From the NCBI GenBank assembly GCA_964304625.1, contig OZ199838.1, positions 9,548,001 to 9,612,000 on the forward strand: a stretch of 64,000 nt of DNA. The letters run 5' to 3'. The translations under genes and the position numbers were made by a program. The notes under the pieces were generated by a model, which saw only the letters and a program-made list of their open reading frames with translations, ran no database searches and was not told where the DNA came from. Origin of the DNA: Kudoa neothunni (lineage: Eukaryota > Cnidaria). Shown one piece after another: positions 19,907-33,516 of the stretch. The stretch's first letter is position 1. Every line of letters begins with the position of its first letter.

Positions 19907-22900
19907 ATGGCAAAAAACAACCAAGACATAGAACTTGTTGAAGCTGCCCCTGCTTCGAGTTCGCCTGATAAATCCATTATAGATACTACAAAAATAGAAT
20001 TGAAACGTTCTATTGGATTGGTTGGTGGATCCGGTCTCATTGTCGGATGTATTATTGGCTCTGGTATATTTATTACCCCCACTAGCATTCTTAGAGAAAG
20101 TGGTTCTATCGGGGTTGCGCTTGTTATGTGGGCTGTATCGGGATTCTTGTCGATTCTCGGCGGGTTGTGCTTTGCAGAACTTGGTACCACCATTCCTGAA
20201 AGTGGTGCCGAATACAACTATATTCTGGAAAGTTTTGGATCTATCCTCGCATTTCTTTTCATATGGACAAGTGTGTTCGTGTTGAAGCCAGCTAGTGTAA
20301 CCATCATTGCAATCACGAGTGCGATCTACATTGGTGAAGCATTTTTCCCTCAGTGTATCGTTCCAGAAATCGTATCCAAATTGCTAGCTGCTACCATCAT
20401 AGGTAGATTTTAGTATATGGGATTAGTTGATATAATTTTTTTCAGTGTCAATCACATTGGTAAACATGCTCAGTGTTAAATGGTCTATTCGATTAAACAA
20501 TCTATTGATGTATACAAAATTTGTGGCAATTCTAATGTTTGTGATTATTGGTCTTGTCAATTTACGTCATCCAGGTTTATTTTCTACCTCAAACACACAT
20601 CTAATACATATATGAATTTGTCTACAGAAGCAAGAGACTATTTTTCGAATCCGTTTGAAGACTCCAAAGTTTCCGCTGGTTCTATTGGAAGAGCATTCTT
20701 TCAAGCGTTATGGGCATATGATGGATTTAACAATTTGAATTATGCTGCCGAAGAAATGATCAACCCCGATGTGTATTTTACTCTCACTGATGATAAACGT
20801 TAATTTTATTTTTAGCAACTTGCCCCGCTCCATTATTTTAGGCATGACCCTAGTTACTGTATGTTATTTGGCTATTAACTTCTGCTATATTGCTGCAATC
20901 GGTCCATATGGCATATTAGAATCCAACGCATTAGGGCTGGTGAGTTGTCTTTACTGTCTTAGTCTGGCCAAATTATAATTCAATCTTTGTTGTTTTAAGA
21001 CAATTGGATATACTTACCTCGGTAAATGGAGTTGGATTGTGCCAGTTCTTGTGGCCTGTTGCACATTTGGTTCAGCTCTTTCCACCATTTTTGGTAATGG
21101 AAGGTAGGCATGTGTTTTCCTAATTTGTGATTAATTTTCTGTGTATCAAGGTTGTTATTTGTTGCTTCACGCAGAGGTCATCTTCCTTTGATTCTCTCTT
21201 CAATTCACAAGACCTTACACACCCCAATTCCTTCCCTCGCATTCACGGTATTATATTTTTTAAAGCATTCCTATATGTTATGTTAATGCATCATCATATT
21301 TCATAATATTTTTGTTGACGCTTTAACAATTATTTTTTCTTGAACTTATAAGCTACTTTTTGAACTTTTGAACGAAGGAACAGTTTGATAATTCCGGTTG
21401 AACCCTCTAACGAATTTTAGGCTTTATATTCCCACAGTACATCTTATTTAATAATTTATATTTTTTCATAAGTGGATCGATATTTGTACTTTTTATCAAA
21501 ATTTTCAATATGTGCAGATGATTAAAGATTAGGACAATTAATTATGAATTTTCTCTTGAATAAATCATTCTTCATTGGACTTGGGGTGAAAATAGCCTAA
21601 AATTTTCTTGGATCCATTTTCATATAAGCTCGTCTGAATAATTCCATCTGTTTTTTTCAGAGTGAGGTAATATAGGAAATGGATCATATGTAATTATTAG
21701 ATTTTGCGAATTTAAGAAATAAAACGTCAGTACATGCGGTGATGGAAATGAAATTAATCCCCTTCAAATTGGTCATAAGAACACATTTTTCCCCTATGAA
21801 ATTATTAAGTTTTTGAAACAAATTACTCCTGCTTGGCAGAAAAAATTGAATACAGTGATGGGTAAAGTGCGACTTGCGGACGTGTTTAGAAGGCTGAATA
21901 AGTACGCGAGTGTACATTATTTTCACAAGGCACTGGCTATTGCTACGGATCCGTATAATCCGCATGTGCGGGTTGTCTATCGTTACGGGAGGGAATAACT
22001 CCAAATCTACAAACTCACATAGAGGTTGAAATTCACATTTGTAATTAATGATTTTTGGCCTAACATAATTAACAATTTTAAAGAAAAATACAACAGTATC
22101 GTGAGGAGTTTTGGAGTCCAGAATAGCTGCAGTTCACCTTTTTAACGTTTAATAAAATTAATATGCAAAATTGTGTGCGTAACATTAGTTAATAAAGAGA
22201 ATACTCAGATGAAATAAACCATTTTGACTTATATTAATATAAGCGTGCACCAAGAAACGTTTTTGATTTTGTGGCAACTGCTCATTTATTTTAAATCGGC
22301 GGCATATTTGTACAATTTGAATATTTAAAACAGTTAGGAAGTAAATTATTAGTTTGTGAAAATTCTCAGAGAAAAATTCTTAAGCGCCCCGAGTTAGAAA
22401 TATTGTATTAGACTGATTATGATACAGTTTTTGTGCTCAAATAAAACTTTATTTAGTAAGCAGTTAGTATTTTGAATAGATATTATATTATTTTTTCATC
22501 GTTTCTTTTCTAGAAAAGCAATGACTGTTAGCCTAGATTCTTCAGGTTGTCCGTTTGCTTTCACTATCGATGGGAATGAAAGTCTAACTAATATTTGTTA
22601 ACATTTTAATGATTGTATTTCGAGTATCAATTGTTATTTCGTATTATTTTGTGTTAACTTCCTTTGAAATATTTTTATTACACAAAGTTTACAGATAAAA
22701 AATGAGCATTTGAAGAGACAATTCTCAAAGATTCCCTTACTTTATGTTCTCAACCGTAACAGCGATACATCATTTTTCATTCAAAATAGGGAAGCATTCT
22801 AAAATTTATTCCAAGAAGCCATCAATGTACGTATGAATTTTTTCATACAAAATGCATGCATAAGTTATGCGAAATGCTCAAATAGAATCGTTAGCAGCAG

Positions 22901-25900
22901 TTAAATACAAGGGTGCACTTATAAGAATAAAAATTGTAAAATTTACCAAAAATATTTGAATTTACACTCACCGCGAGTTCAAAAGTTTATTTATTGTATT
23001 CGTTAGCATAAATTTTTAACAAAATTGAAGAGTTAGTCGCATTAGGTGATCAACCAAAAATAATCAAGTAACAACATTGATGTCTTTTTTTATTTTATCA
23101 TCACACTTAAAATTGTGATTTAACATATTAATAGTCGTAAATACATCTATGTTGATTATTCCTCTTTTTTTCACATTGTGTGGGGATTTCACTGTGTTAT
23201 TTTTACTCGTTTCATAGCATAACATTTTTATATACGCTCGTTATTAGATCTAAATGATATTAATTCAAAAAGATGATTATCTGAGAGTTCGACTTTTTGT
23301 TGATGAGGTAGAAATCGGTACATCGAAGCATTACAAAGATGATTATATATCTCATTTAAGAATATGATCATGAAAAATTTTCCATATCGTTATTAATTCA
23401 ACAAATAATTCTGGAGAGGCAGTTACCTCTATACGTTGACGATTTGTGTTACCTTTAAGCTTTCTTTTTTATAGAGATTCGAAAAGAATACAAACGTTAT
23501 TTTGTAGTAAATTAAAGCATTATTAAAATATTTTAGAATTTTAGATTGGGAATGTTGTATTTTTCTCAATTCCCTCATTTTTAATTGCAGGAAACAAGAT
23601 GTTCATAGCGATGAATATGACCTTTTAATGAGTTATATACGTCAGCTTTCAATCCAGGAGAGGATTCCATCATATAAATGGCGCTACAGTGAAAACCTAG
23701 ATTCCCACACAGGTTACTGTAATCAAGGATTCAAAGTGTGTTTCCTTCTATTGCGAACATTAATTTTAGATAACGCATTAGAGTAAAATAATTTTTTTGA
23801 ATTTTTATATTATTAAAACTAATAATTTATCTATATTTGTAGAAATAACATTAAAGAAGATAGAATTATGCTCATCGTAATTTAAATGCACACAGAAAGC
23901 TTTTATATTGATTTTAACTATAAAATTAAATATTACTTTGAGTATATTTACTTTATAGATTTACTGAATTCATTACATAGAATTCTCTAATCGTTTTCCA
24001 TGAATACCGGTAATACGTAATGTACTTTGTAGATATGTAATAATAGCGATATAAATATAATATATAAATTATATGTATATATATATATATATACATATAT
24101 AACAAATACAATTATTTCATTCTATAAAAACATAGCTAAGCGTATTTTAACAGATTACATTAGCCGAGCTAGATTAAACATATTAGGTACAATCAGAGGT
24201 AATAGGATGGACGTTTTTATACATAAAACATAATGTCTGATATTTGATTTTTCCGTTACAGAAACTTTTATTGGTAAAAAATTAAAATATGTAGTTAACA
24301 TTACTCATAACAAACATAAAACAAGAAATTTTGTCACAATAATAGAAATTTCAATAGCTTAAATTTCCTCCAAAATGGATAATTAGGTTGGGTCGAAAAT
24401 TATTAATTACAAATGTGAATTTCAAATGTTAACTGGGTTATTAGGTTTGGAGTTATTCCCTCCCGTAGCAATAGCCACTGCCTTTTCAAAATCTAATAAC
24501 ACCAAAACAACGTTTTTCTTCCATAAACCAATTAAAAAATAACTTTTTGGCAAATATTTTAGATTTGTAATCATCAATTTTACGTGATTCAGTTATCCAA
24601 TTTGGAGGTTTACCTACGCTTGCGTCCTACCTATGATTATCACATGTAATAATGATCAAGATAAGATTTTATACGTGCTTAAAACAGAATAATATGCTAT
24701 TAATTTAAAACAAAAATAATCTAAAATTAACTAAATGCTAAAACACATGAGCATGCGATATTTAAATCTAATTTAGAAGTTAAAACGCAAAAGGAACCAT
24801 TCCGGTACCTTTCATTACAAACGATGCATTAACGATAAAAATTATTTATTACTATATTTAAAATGATGTAAAGTCGATGTAAGTCGCATAATTTTTAACC
24901 ATAAAAATTTATAATAGAGGTATGTCAAAATTTATCATCTTTACGTAGAAATATTTTTTTTATTTATCTTAATTTTCTCAGGTGATAATGCGCTCAAAAC
25001 TTCCCTCATTAATCGTCGTTTGTTGACATCACATGTTTGTACAATTAGGGCATTGCCCCCCTGAAATCGTACACTCATTTATGGAAACCGTAGTTTGAAT
25101 GATGATTGGAACTCGAAAATATTTCTTCATACATTCAATGGATAAAGCGGTCTGTTGTCCTTTGTCTCGAATCAGTTCCTGTATTAAAGGAATACAACTT
25201 GTTGCGGCCAGCACCAAATGAAACCTGGGGAATTCAGTAAGAAAATCAACGATAACGATAGAGAACAAACGACCTTAAAATATTTGAAAGTTATAATAAG
25301 CAAAACCAATCAATTAAGAGTTAAAACCTTATGATAAATATTTATTTTATTTATTGACATAAATAAGTGAAGTTGAAAGAAATGATTAAGGGTAACATAA
25401 TAATTTGATAACTTTTTCAGATGGTATTTTGATTCTGAAAAATCATTTTACAAAACCTTAAAAAATATGACTATAACATTGATAATTACCAAAAATTACG
25501 ATTTTTGTAATTTCAACTTATTTAGATCATACTACGGAAATGAAATATTTCGTAATAAATTTTAAGAAAATTACTTCTACACGTTGGTGATATTTAGTTC
25601 ACAATAAATTTGGTAGAATCTGAAATATCATAAATGTAATTTTTGGCTAACTTTATTATATTCATATTTATAACTTAGACCTCTTATAGAATATAGTATA
25701 TTATATTTAATGCGATGTTTAAAACAAATATGAAATAATTCTATCAGAGTTATTGTTTAAATATTTCATGTTTACTTAACGAGTATTATTAAACTTTCAT
25801 AACTCCAGTTAAAATGAAAGTTTATTAAGTATAAAGCCTATTATTTCAGTCGTAGCTTACAATAATATGCCAATCATAAAATTTCTATATTTAAGAAATC

Positions 25901-28900
25901 TATTTAATTCCTTATTAAGTTTTACTAATTGGAAGCGTTTCTAAATTAATTTATGTACTTACTTTTTTATTGTACCAATAATGTTAGAAAAGCCACTAAC
26001 AGGTATTTGAATTCTCCAAAAACCGCGTATTCAACTATGCGGCCCTCACCCCTACAATTTGAGCCCACCACTGCCCTTGGGGATGAGGACGTTATACGTA
26101 CTTTTGCGCGGGCGCAGATATATCAAAACACAAAATTAGCCATAAGCTTAAATATTAATGAAAAGACAATCATATATTGGTGTTAAATTACGATTTAAAA
26201 TAGAATCAGATATTAACTCCCACTTCTTTGAGCCATAATGCTTAAATAGTTGTCATACTCTTCTAAACAAAATAAGGCCATCTTTAAAAGGTTCAATTTT
26301 TTATCAATAAAATCACCTGTTTCTGAATCTTTGAGGAGGGGTTGTGATTGCGCAATTGTTACTGCTATGAATTAGGAAGGTCACCATTATAAACCACACT
26401 ACTGTATATCTACAACACATGTCTATGTTTATCCTTCGCTTTTAACCAACCGTCACATATATGTAACTATAAAAACTACTAAAAAATTGTTTAAGTGTGT
26501 CGGAAAAAGAAAAAATACTTAATTTAACCATGCAGCCAAAGCAAAACGGTGCATACGACCGATCCTCACGTGACTTTATATTTTTCATTTATTCGTGATT
26601 ATTGTGCTTATAAATTATTTAATGTGAGTAATTCTAACATTATATAATTTCAAAAATCATTTAAAATACGATCTACCCTTTTAATATGTAAAATAACTAC
26701 TTTACGTACGACCGGTCAATTACTGTAGTTTGTTTTCCTCGTTACTTAAATCAACTGTTAAATTTATTATTTACTGGATTAAGTTGTGCAGATGGTTAAT
26801 TTAATATTATGCCGAATAAGGCAACATCCTTTCTTCCCCCTTGACAATAGAATTTAATTTATTTTTCACTTTGAGTGCTTTTTATTTGTTGACATTTTTT
26901 GGTTCCAAACGAATATGAAATCATCCTATTTCCAATTAATTCTTTAGGGATCTTTATAATATTATTATACTAATCTGAGCGATTGCAGGGGGTATATTTA
27001 AAGGTGATAATCATCCTTTAGAAAATTGGATGATTTTCGTCTCAGTTTTTTAAAAACTTGATTAATTTTTATAATAAAGTTGTTTTACTACCCAAAAAAC
27101 ACGTGCATTATCGTTTTGAACCTAAAGAAAATTATTGATCCACAATCTCTACTAAGAAGACACCCTTTCCTTCTCAAATTCTGAATTTTCAAAATACCAA
27201 AATCGTATGGTCTGTTTATTGTGCTTGTTTAAGAAAATTTGCGCTGAAAATAATCAAGCACATAGATTATTAGGAAAAACCTATTCCAAGGGATCAGATT
27301 GAATATGCTATCTCAAGTTCATAGAATACAGGGGAATATTAATGTTGTATCGTGTTAACAGACAAATAAAATATTTTTCGAGACTCTAAATATAAATCAC
27401 TTAATTAACACATGCCGACCTTGTCCATGAACGATTCAAATCATGTTTCGGTATTGCGATATTTTTTTATTATTCCATACTTGGTGGTAGGGTATTAGTG
27501 GATAGAATTTTACCGATTCATTGGACTCATAAATTGTTAAAATAACCCTGGTACTATTTCTTTGTAGTAAAGACAAAACCTTTATAATATGAAAAATCCA
27601 ATTAAAATAATATGCTCATTCAAACATTGAATATTTTTAAATTCATACAAATACCATATGTTTGTTTTCTTGTATTCTTCTTTGATAGTTTTATTTATTA
27701 TTTTTTAAATCATTCTGAAAAACATGTAAGGGACAGTGTATTTGTTGAGTGTTAGTTTATTAATTATTGCTGAAAATCCTTTTTCAGTCAAGCTTGCGTC
27801 TAAAAAATTTATTTGTTTTAAAAATATTAAATCAAGAAAAGAATACTGGTTCCTTAACCCCTTCATAATATTATGTCGACAATTATACGGTGCCGTTTCT
27901 GTCTTTCGCCACATAACCAGGTTGACGCCGTAATCAAACAATATCAGGAAGGAAGCGGTTACATTTTTTACAGGAAACGATATGCTCAAAGTATTAATAA
28001 TCATTAGCAGAACAAATCGCAACAACTCTTCACGGTAAATGGTCTGGCGAGAATGTCGACACGATCGATTGAATATTTCGTCATTATAATACGTAAAATT
28101 TAAGCGCCATTGTCTAATAGTGATGTTTTTTTCCTACGGGTCAGCCAGTAATTGTTACTCTACATTTAAATCATTATTTTTGTGATCAAAGTCATGTAAA
28201 GTCGGATTTTTGAGAGATAATCTTGGGAGAACCACATATGATAAAATAGATATGTAGAAAATACTTTTCATGTACATTTCAAACACCGATATTTTAACAT
28301 TGTGCATACATTAACGTCATTCCGCGTTACATTTTCGTTTAAATTACAAAAAAAAAACGCTTACTTTTACCGAGGACTTCGTAAATTTTATGTTGGGATC
28401 ATTCATTTTTAAGTCCTTCACATCTTTTAAAATATGTAATTCTTTGGCCAATAACTTAATCCTATATTTTGGTTGGTTTCCTCCTTCCCTGAAGTTTTAT
28501 TTAATCACACTTAATTGAATTTTTGTAAGCCAACTAACTAACACAGTATTTATTAGATTCACTAATTTTTAATAATTATTTGATATTTCCAAATATTAAT
28601 AATATAATTTTTTAGCTTTGTTAAATAAATTGCAAGATGTTCTGTAGGCTGTTTTGAAGGCATCCTTTTTTTGGCTGCTTTTAAGTTACCTAAAAATAAT
28701 CATACATGCTAGGATTAGCTGCGTAAACTGAGATAAAATTTAATGTAAACATTTGGTCAAACCGAATGTTTTAATTAATGTTGAAATTAATGATGCCAGG
28801 AACATAAATATAATTCATGTGTTTTAACTTAACCTTGTAATAACGATTTATTCATTAGGCAATAATCTCGCTTCTTTTATTGATCCCAAGCGTTTCAAAC

Positions 28901-29337
28901 CTGGATAAAATGATCGATCTCTTCAGTTTTGCCACATGGTTCTTCTTTTTGTTGTGTTTTCTTGGTCAGATCTACCTCCGATATAAGAGACCGGACATGA
29001 GAAGACCATTTAGAGTGAGAGATGGATAATTATTCTGGTGAATTTAAATCTTGTTTAGGTATGGGATTATTGTTCCTGCAATAATGTGTATTAGTTCCAG
29101 TGTACTTATTGTTCTTCCAATTTTCGACAATGCAACCGGTTTCTTCATTGCTGCAAGCGTTATATTGGCAGGTGTTCCCGTGTACTTTTTATTAGTGAAA
29201 TACCGACATAAACTACCGAAAGCATTTTTTAAACGTTTTGGTAATTTCTTTTTGCATTGTCTAAATTAATTTTTTCATTAAGATAATCTTTGCAACTTCA
29301 TTATGAACGTGTATGATTTGCAGATAGCCGAAAATGA
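19907..29337 (+). CDS. SLC7-type heteromeric amino-acid transporter light chain (LAT/b0,+AT-like)
   Basis: Exons: 19907-20402, 20446-20574, 20628-20772, 20816-20939, 21000-21103, 21151-21247, 28859-29014, 29059-29240, 29324-29337; about 480 residues, normal for SLC7. Twelve hydrophobic segments are expected. Motifs include GSGIF in helix 1 (residues 51-55), FFPQCIVPE with Cys150 at the position that bonds to the 4F2hc/rBAT heavy chain, [23 protein letters not shown] and RRPFR. Family members exchange neutral or dibasic amino acids across the plasma membrane; the substrate cannot be told. Introns are 43, 43, 53, 60, 47, about 7611, 44 and 83 nt. Odd point: exon 7 ends in phase 0 but exon 8 needs two preceding bases; removing one A near 29014 would create TTTAG|GTGAG and restore frame. 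The other junctions agree in phase. Confidence 0.88.
21813..22085 (+). repeat. Dispersed repeat R, inverted copy 2 with a 61-codon frame
   Basis: The part from about 21950 is the reverse complement of 5449-5585 and partly of 24360-24475. This copy extends further and carries an open frame of 61 codons (21813-21998) ending [10 protein letters not shown]. In copy 1 the same stretch is mutated but still readable as TDPYNP. The product is not recognised; it may be the end of a longer element's ORF. Confidence 0.55.
23591..23735 (+). other. Possible orphan exon inside the SLC7 intron
   Basis: An acceptor (TTTTTAATTGCAG) and a donor (GTGTGT) bracket a 145-nt segment open in one frame, reading [18 protein letters not shown]... 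and ending [11 protein letters not shown]. It enters in phase 2, so it cannot be an alternative exon between SLC7 exons 6 and 7, which need phase 0. The composition looks protein-like, but no family was recognised and no partner exon was found. Confidence 0.3.
24011..24480. repeat. Dispersed repeat R, copy 3
   Basis: Close match in the same orientation to 5101-5555, with an expanded AT microsatellite near its start. It lacks the ORF-bearing extension present at 21813-21950. Confidence 0.7.
24071..24104. repeat. AT microsatellite
   Basis: A mostly alternating TA/AT run inside repeat R copy 3; copy 1 has only a short equivalent, so this is a local expansion. Confidence 0.8.
25029..25223 (-). 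other. Possible minus-strand terminal exon in the SLC7 intron
   Basis: After an acceptor-like TTCCCCAG at 25224-25231, an open frame of about 64 codons reads [18 protein letters not shown]... and ends [11 protein letters not shown] before a stop. It contains a CxxC pair. A donor-like AAG|GTCG about 50 nt upstream suggests an intron, but the preceding exon has an in-frame stop close by. Unknown family. Confidence 0.25.
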
Positions 29338-30773
29338 AGAAGATATGGGATAAACACGTTGGTTGAATTATCGATACACTGCAATACATGTTTACTTTGT
29401 TAAAGATTAACGTGGTTTCTATTTATAGATGCACACGTGTTAATATACATATAAACTTCTTATTGTATGTTTAAATAATTTAAAATGTGCAGTGTTAATA
29501 AATATGGTTTCTATGTTTTCCCAACTTGTGAAATACCGAATAATCTCTGAATATTAAAAATGATTCATACTGGATAAGGCTGGTTTGTGTTTTGGCTTGA
29601 CATGGCCCCGCGATAATGTATCGAAAATCGGAAAAATAAAATATGTGGATATCCAGTTTGTAATATTATTTCTGGAGATGGTACGAATCTACTCGATTGA
29701 GCCCACCAAAAATTATACAAACATATAATACTTTTTATAAATCAAGCGAATCAAAAATTCATTGCACAATAAAGTTTGAACTAATAAAAGAAAGAATGAA
29801 GGCATAAAACAATAATTAACAAGTTACATAGTTATTAAAGTCGGACAGCGTTTATATTTATTATATATTAGTTTTAAATTCAAATAGCTCGCTTGGTTAC
29901 TTTAATCGACTTTATAAACTATATACTACAAGTTAGTGTGCATTTTAGTTTATTTAACTCTCCGACTAATGTGGGATTAATTTGGAACTGAGATTTTTCG
30001 TTACTATTTAAAAACAATCTGATAAGACTATCACAATTTCTAAAATCTAAGTTAATTTAGGATAGATTTGAAATGATGAAATTAATAAACTTGTATCATC
30101 TGAGTCTGATTATATGCGAGCATTACCATTGTCTGAGCTGGTATGGATTTTTTTAGTAAAGTAATGATGATACCATCGCTATTAAAGAATAATATATCCC
30201 TGGTTGTGTATCTAAAGGAAAGTAACAATAATTCTTATAAAGGAGACATATTGTTAATTGATTATGATGATTCGCTCGCGGATAAAAATAAAAATTCGTA
30301 TAATTTAATTAAACCAGGTCATATATAGAAAGGATGTTGAATTTTCTCCGGATCTTGATCTTGCATGCAACTCGAGGAGTTGAAATATGAGAGATTATTT
30401 CATTCGTTTGTCAGCTTATTTTTGACTGCATTACCAGTTGAATGTTTTCTAACATGTACTATAATTTCGTGGATATATTTCAAAATGGTAGTGTTAACTA
30501 TTATCTAAAAAAATTATTATGGATTCATATTTAAGGAATACCTATGTAATACATTTTTGGCGCTCGAATATAATCGTTAATAATATTTGATGTGACCAGA
30601 TAACTATGAGTCAATTCATTTTTCTTTTGAATAGATTTTTTCCCACATACTTAATTTGATTTACATTCAATATATTAAACGAATTTTAATATTTATTAGT
30701 ATAAAATATATTACATTATTGTGATATTTTCTTAGGGAATCAAATTCATTTATATTAAAATTGACTCTTGAAG
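29338..30773. other. Intergenic, no gene seen
   Basis: 3' flank of the SLC7 gene and AT-rich DNA. A 61-codon frame at 30143-30328 shows no recognisable motif and is not called a gene. Confidence 0.4.
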
Positions 30774-31025
30774 CATTAAATCAGCGCTTCCCGATTCATT
30801 TTAGTTCTCGCATCCCCTACCGCATATGAAGACAACTCTGTACCCCCTCAAAAAGGGAGATTTAATATTTAATTTGAGGCGAGAGAAATATTTTTACTAA
30901 AATTACATTAATAAGAAATAATCCATCCACTTTAAAAAGAAAACAGATGTGAATAAAATAAATGCGACTGATAATAAATTTAATGTTTTGACTTTTTTTC
31001 TTGTCTTTTTTGGGACAATAATTAA

Positions 31026-33516
31026 CCTTCTAAGTAACACAAAATTAGGCACCTGAGTAACAATGGGGTGAAAAAAGACCCTCAAGGTTTTTTTTCATAT
31101 TTCACATTCCTGGGTTATTTACTAACTAAAAATGAAACAATATTGTAAAATTTGTAGATTTTATATATTATTTGTACGCTTTAAATTATCTGCACTTGCG
31201 CACACGCATATTGTCTATATAAAGCGTGATCGTCGAAATTAAAAAATTACCGTTTTTATAATTCTCTTAGAATTCTCGGAAAATGTAAAAAATCCATTAA
31301 ACTATATTTGGTTCATTGAGAAAAATATATTTTCTATGTTTATAATGTAAAACTGGCAATCTAAGCGTAATACAGTAAATTACACAGGCGTTCATTTCAT
31401 TAAATAATTTCTATTTTCATGCCATTATTTAGGAGTAAATAAGTTAAGTTTAAAAATTATTTTATATATAGAAAATAATTGAACAACTGTAATAAACTAA
31501 CATATAATCTTGTGAACAAACTGATTAAAACTCATGTTATAAACAACAATCTTTGTAACATGGACGCTTACAGAGATCAAATATGATGGTTGTTTTTTTA
31601 TCTTTGTCTCGGCGACATCAGATACATCTTTTTTTACAATATTTTCCAGCAGAATGTCGGGTATTTATAGAATCTGTATGCTCGATTATCTGTGGAATTT
31701 TGTTCTTACTTTTGTTTAATGATTCAGATAATTCAAAAGTCCCTTCTTTTAATATTTGGGTCGTTAAATATCTCCTTTTAAATTACAAATGCATTTACAA
31801 ATGAGATATCAATCATGTTGTAAAACACAACTAACGGCTACCTTCTGGTGAAACGTCTCACTGAGGCCGATGTCAACATACGATCTACAGTGTCAGCGTC
31901 TCCTTTAGCAGCACATTATACTTTAGGATAATATCTGACCTATGAGGAAACATTCTAGAAAGTTTTGTGTTATGGTTGGATGTACACAGTAGGAGGACAT
32001 TCTTATTTTTCTTTGGAGTGAACGACACCAACATTTTCTTTCTGTTGAAAACAAATTTTGATTAATTCACCGGGATTCTTCTACCAGGGAGGAGGAATGG
32101 TGGTATATCTCGTTTGTTCTAACGAATTGTACCAATTATGGTCATTCTTCTTTTGATAAATTCATCAGCCAAAGGAATCGATGTAAAATAATTACCACAC
32201 ACCCAAATTGCATCCTGAACCAATTAGATTTTCAGTTAATTTGAGAGCAATATTCTTACCAGCATCATGAACTTTGACATCAGTCGAACATTTTTTACCA
32301 ATATATGCATCCATATTTAATACATAGGAAGTCTGCGGATCTACTATTAAAAAAATTTTTAACCCCTATTTCGCTGGTTTTATTCTTTATGTATTGCCTG
32401 AAGTAGCAGTTACCCCTAAAGGATACCTACAATTTATCAAGATACACATCAAACCCTGGATTATAACTTTTGCTCACAATATTGACCCAGATCTCTCTAA
32501 TTGGGTAAAATTTATTCAGTAATTTTCTCTGTTCTCTTGTATTTGTGTCGTCAAAATGGATCGCTCTAGTTAATTGTCTAAATCTTTGTATATTTGCCTG
32601 CCTTCAGTAGAACTAAACAAATCAACCAATGACTCTTGTCGATTTTTATGGATAGCCATACATAAGATGCAGCCAATAAACCATGTATTTCATCGGCATC
32701 AACGTTTTCCCATTTATTCCCATAATGATTATTCCTATATTGGTTGGTAAATTCAATGATTTTGTTCATTATTTTCAAGGGGAAAAATGGTGAAAATATC
32801 CAGCGATACCAGAAATTCTTTGAGTGGCGTATGCGGTCACACCTTGTCTAAAATTTACTATGTTTTCTTCTGCATCTTATGTTTTTCTTGGTTTCACGAC
32901 GCTCCACAAATTATTATTTTTATCAGCGAAGGAATCAGCATATTCGCTAATAATGGATTCATCTTCAACGTCTTCACTATCAGATACCATCGTATATATC
33001 AAATCCAATGTATCGAAGCCAGATTCATCTATACTATCATTGCTACTTGATAAAAATATTCCATCGCCATTAAAACAATGGTTCGCGCTTGCGCGTTTGG
33101 GTGAGTTTTAAGTAATTGTCACTTTTCGACATGAAGTTACCGTTCAATTTAAGTTTTCTTTTATTAATGGAATTATTGAATTGTATAGTGTTGAAATTTC
33201 GAATAAAAATCTGGGGTCTTTTTCCACCCCACTTATTACTCTGTGGGTGTTTTTTTCAAAAATAATTTTTAATAGGTATTTGAGTTATAACAACATACAT
33301 GAAATTTTGTTATTGGGGACTTTATGGTTTTAGAGAAAACTGAAGTGTAATTTCTTCTGGGGTCATTTTTCACCCCATGTTATTTGGTGTATTTTTATAT
33401 AGATGTTTGTCTTAGGAGAATGGCGGGAACTAAGCTTTGGAAATTTTTTCAATTTCAAGAAAATCGAGTTTCAAATCGAACTGGGGTCCTTTTTTCATCC
33501 CATGTTACTTAGAAGG
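31026..33516. mobile_element. piggyBac-2 element
   Basis: Both ends read CCTTCTAAGTAAC inward and both are flanked by intact TTAA (31022-31025 and 33517-33520), the exact piggyBac signature. Repeated subterminal blocks of the type GGGGTC-T/A tract-ACCCC occur at 31063-31082 (inverted), 33212-33231, about 33358-33376 and 33482-33501. The transposase inside, on the minus strand, is badly decayed. Confidence 0.92.
31840..33060 (-). pseudogene. piggyBac-2 transposase, heavily decayed
   Basis: Recognisable pieces in order are an acidic start (SSSNDSIDESGFDTLD), FRQGVTAYATQRISGIAGYF, IIEFTNQYRNNHYGNKW, then VSFRGNCYFRQYIKNK around 32430-32375, which corresponds to the segment after the first catalytic Asp. 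Stops and shifts separate them. The rest of the catalytic core and the cysteine-rich end are not readable. By decay it is older than the piggyBac-1 gene. Confidence 0.7.

Larger units (their letters stand above)
21248..28858 (+). other. Giant sixth intron of the SLC7 gene
   Basis: Donor GTATTA after the ACG codon and acceptor TTCATTAG before GCAATAATC are phase 0 on both sides, and the two exons are continuous in the LAT alignment, so nothing is missing. At about 7.6 kb it is some 90-180 times longer than the other introns of this gene. It holds two copies of repeat R, an AT microsatellite, a possible orphan exon (23591-23735), a possible minus-strand exon (25029-25223) and AT-rich DNA. Confidence 0.8.

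Noticed and set aside
26701-26727. A further Tigger right end (ACCGGTCAATTACTG followed by TA)
   Set aside because: The terminus is plausible, but no left partner in the correct orientation was found.
27705-28025. 106-codon minus-strand frame in the SLC7 intron
   Set aside because: No recognisable motif, no splice context and no termini; possibly a TE scrap but unsupported.
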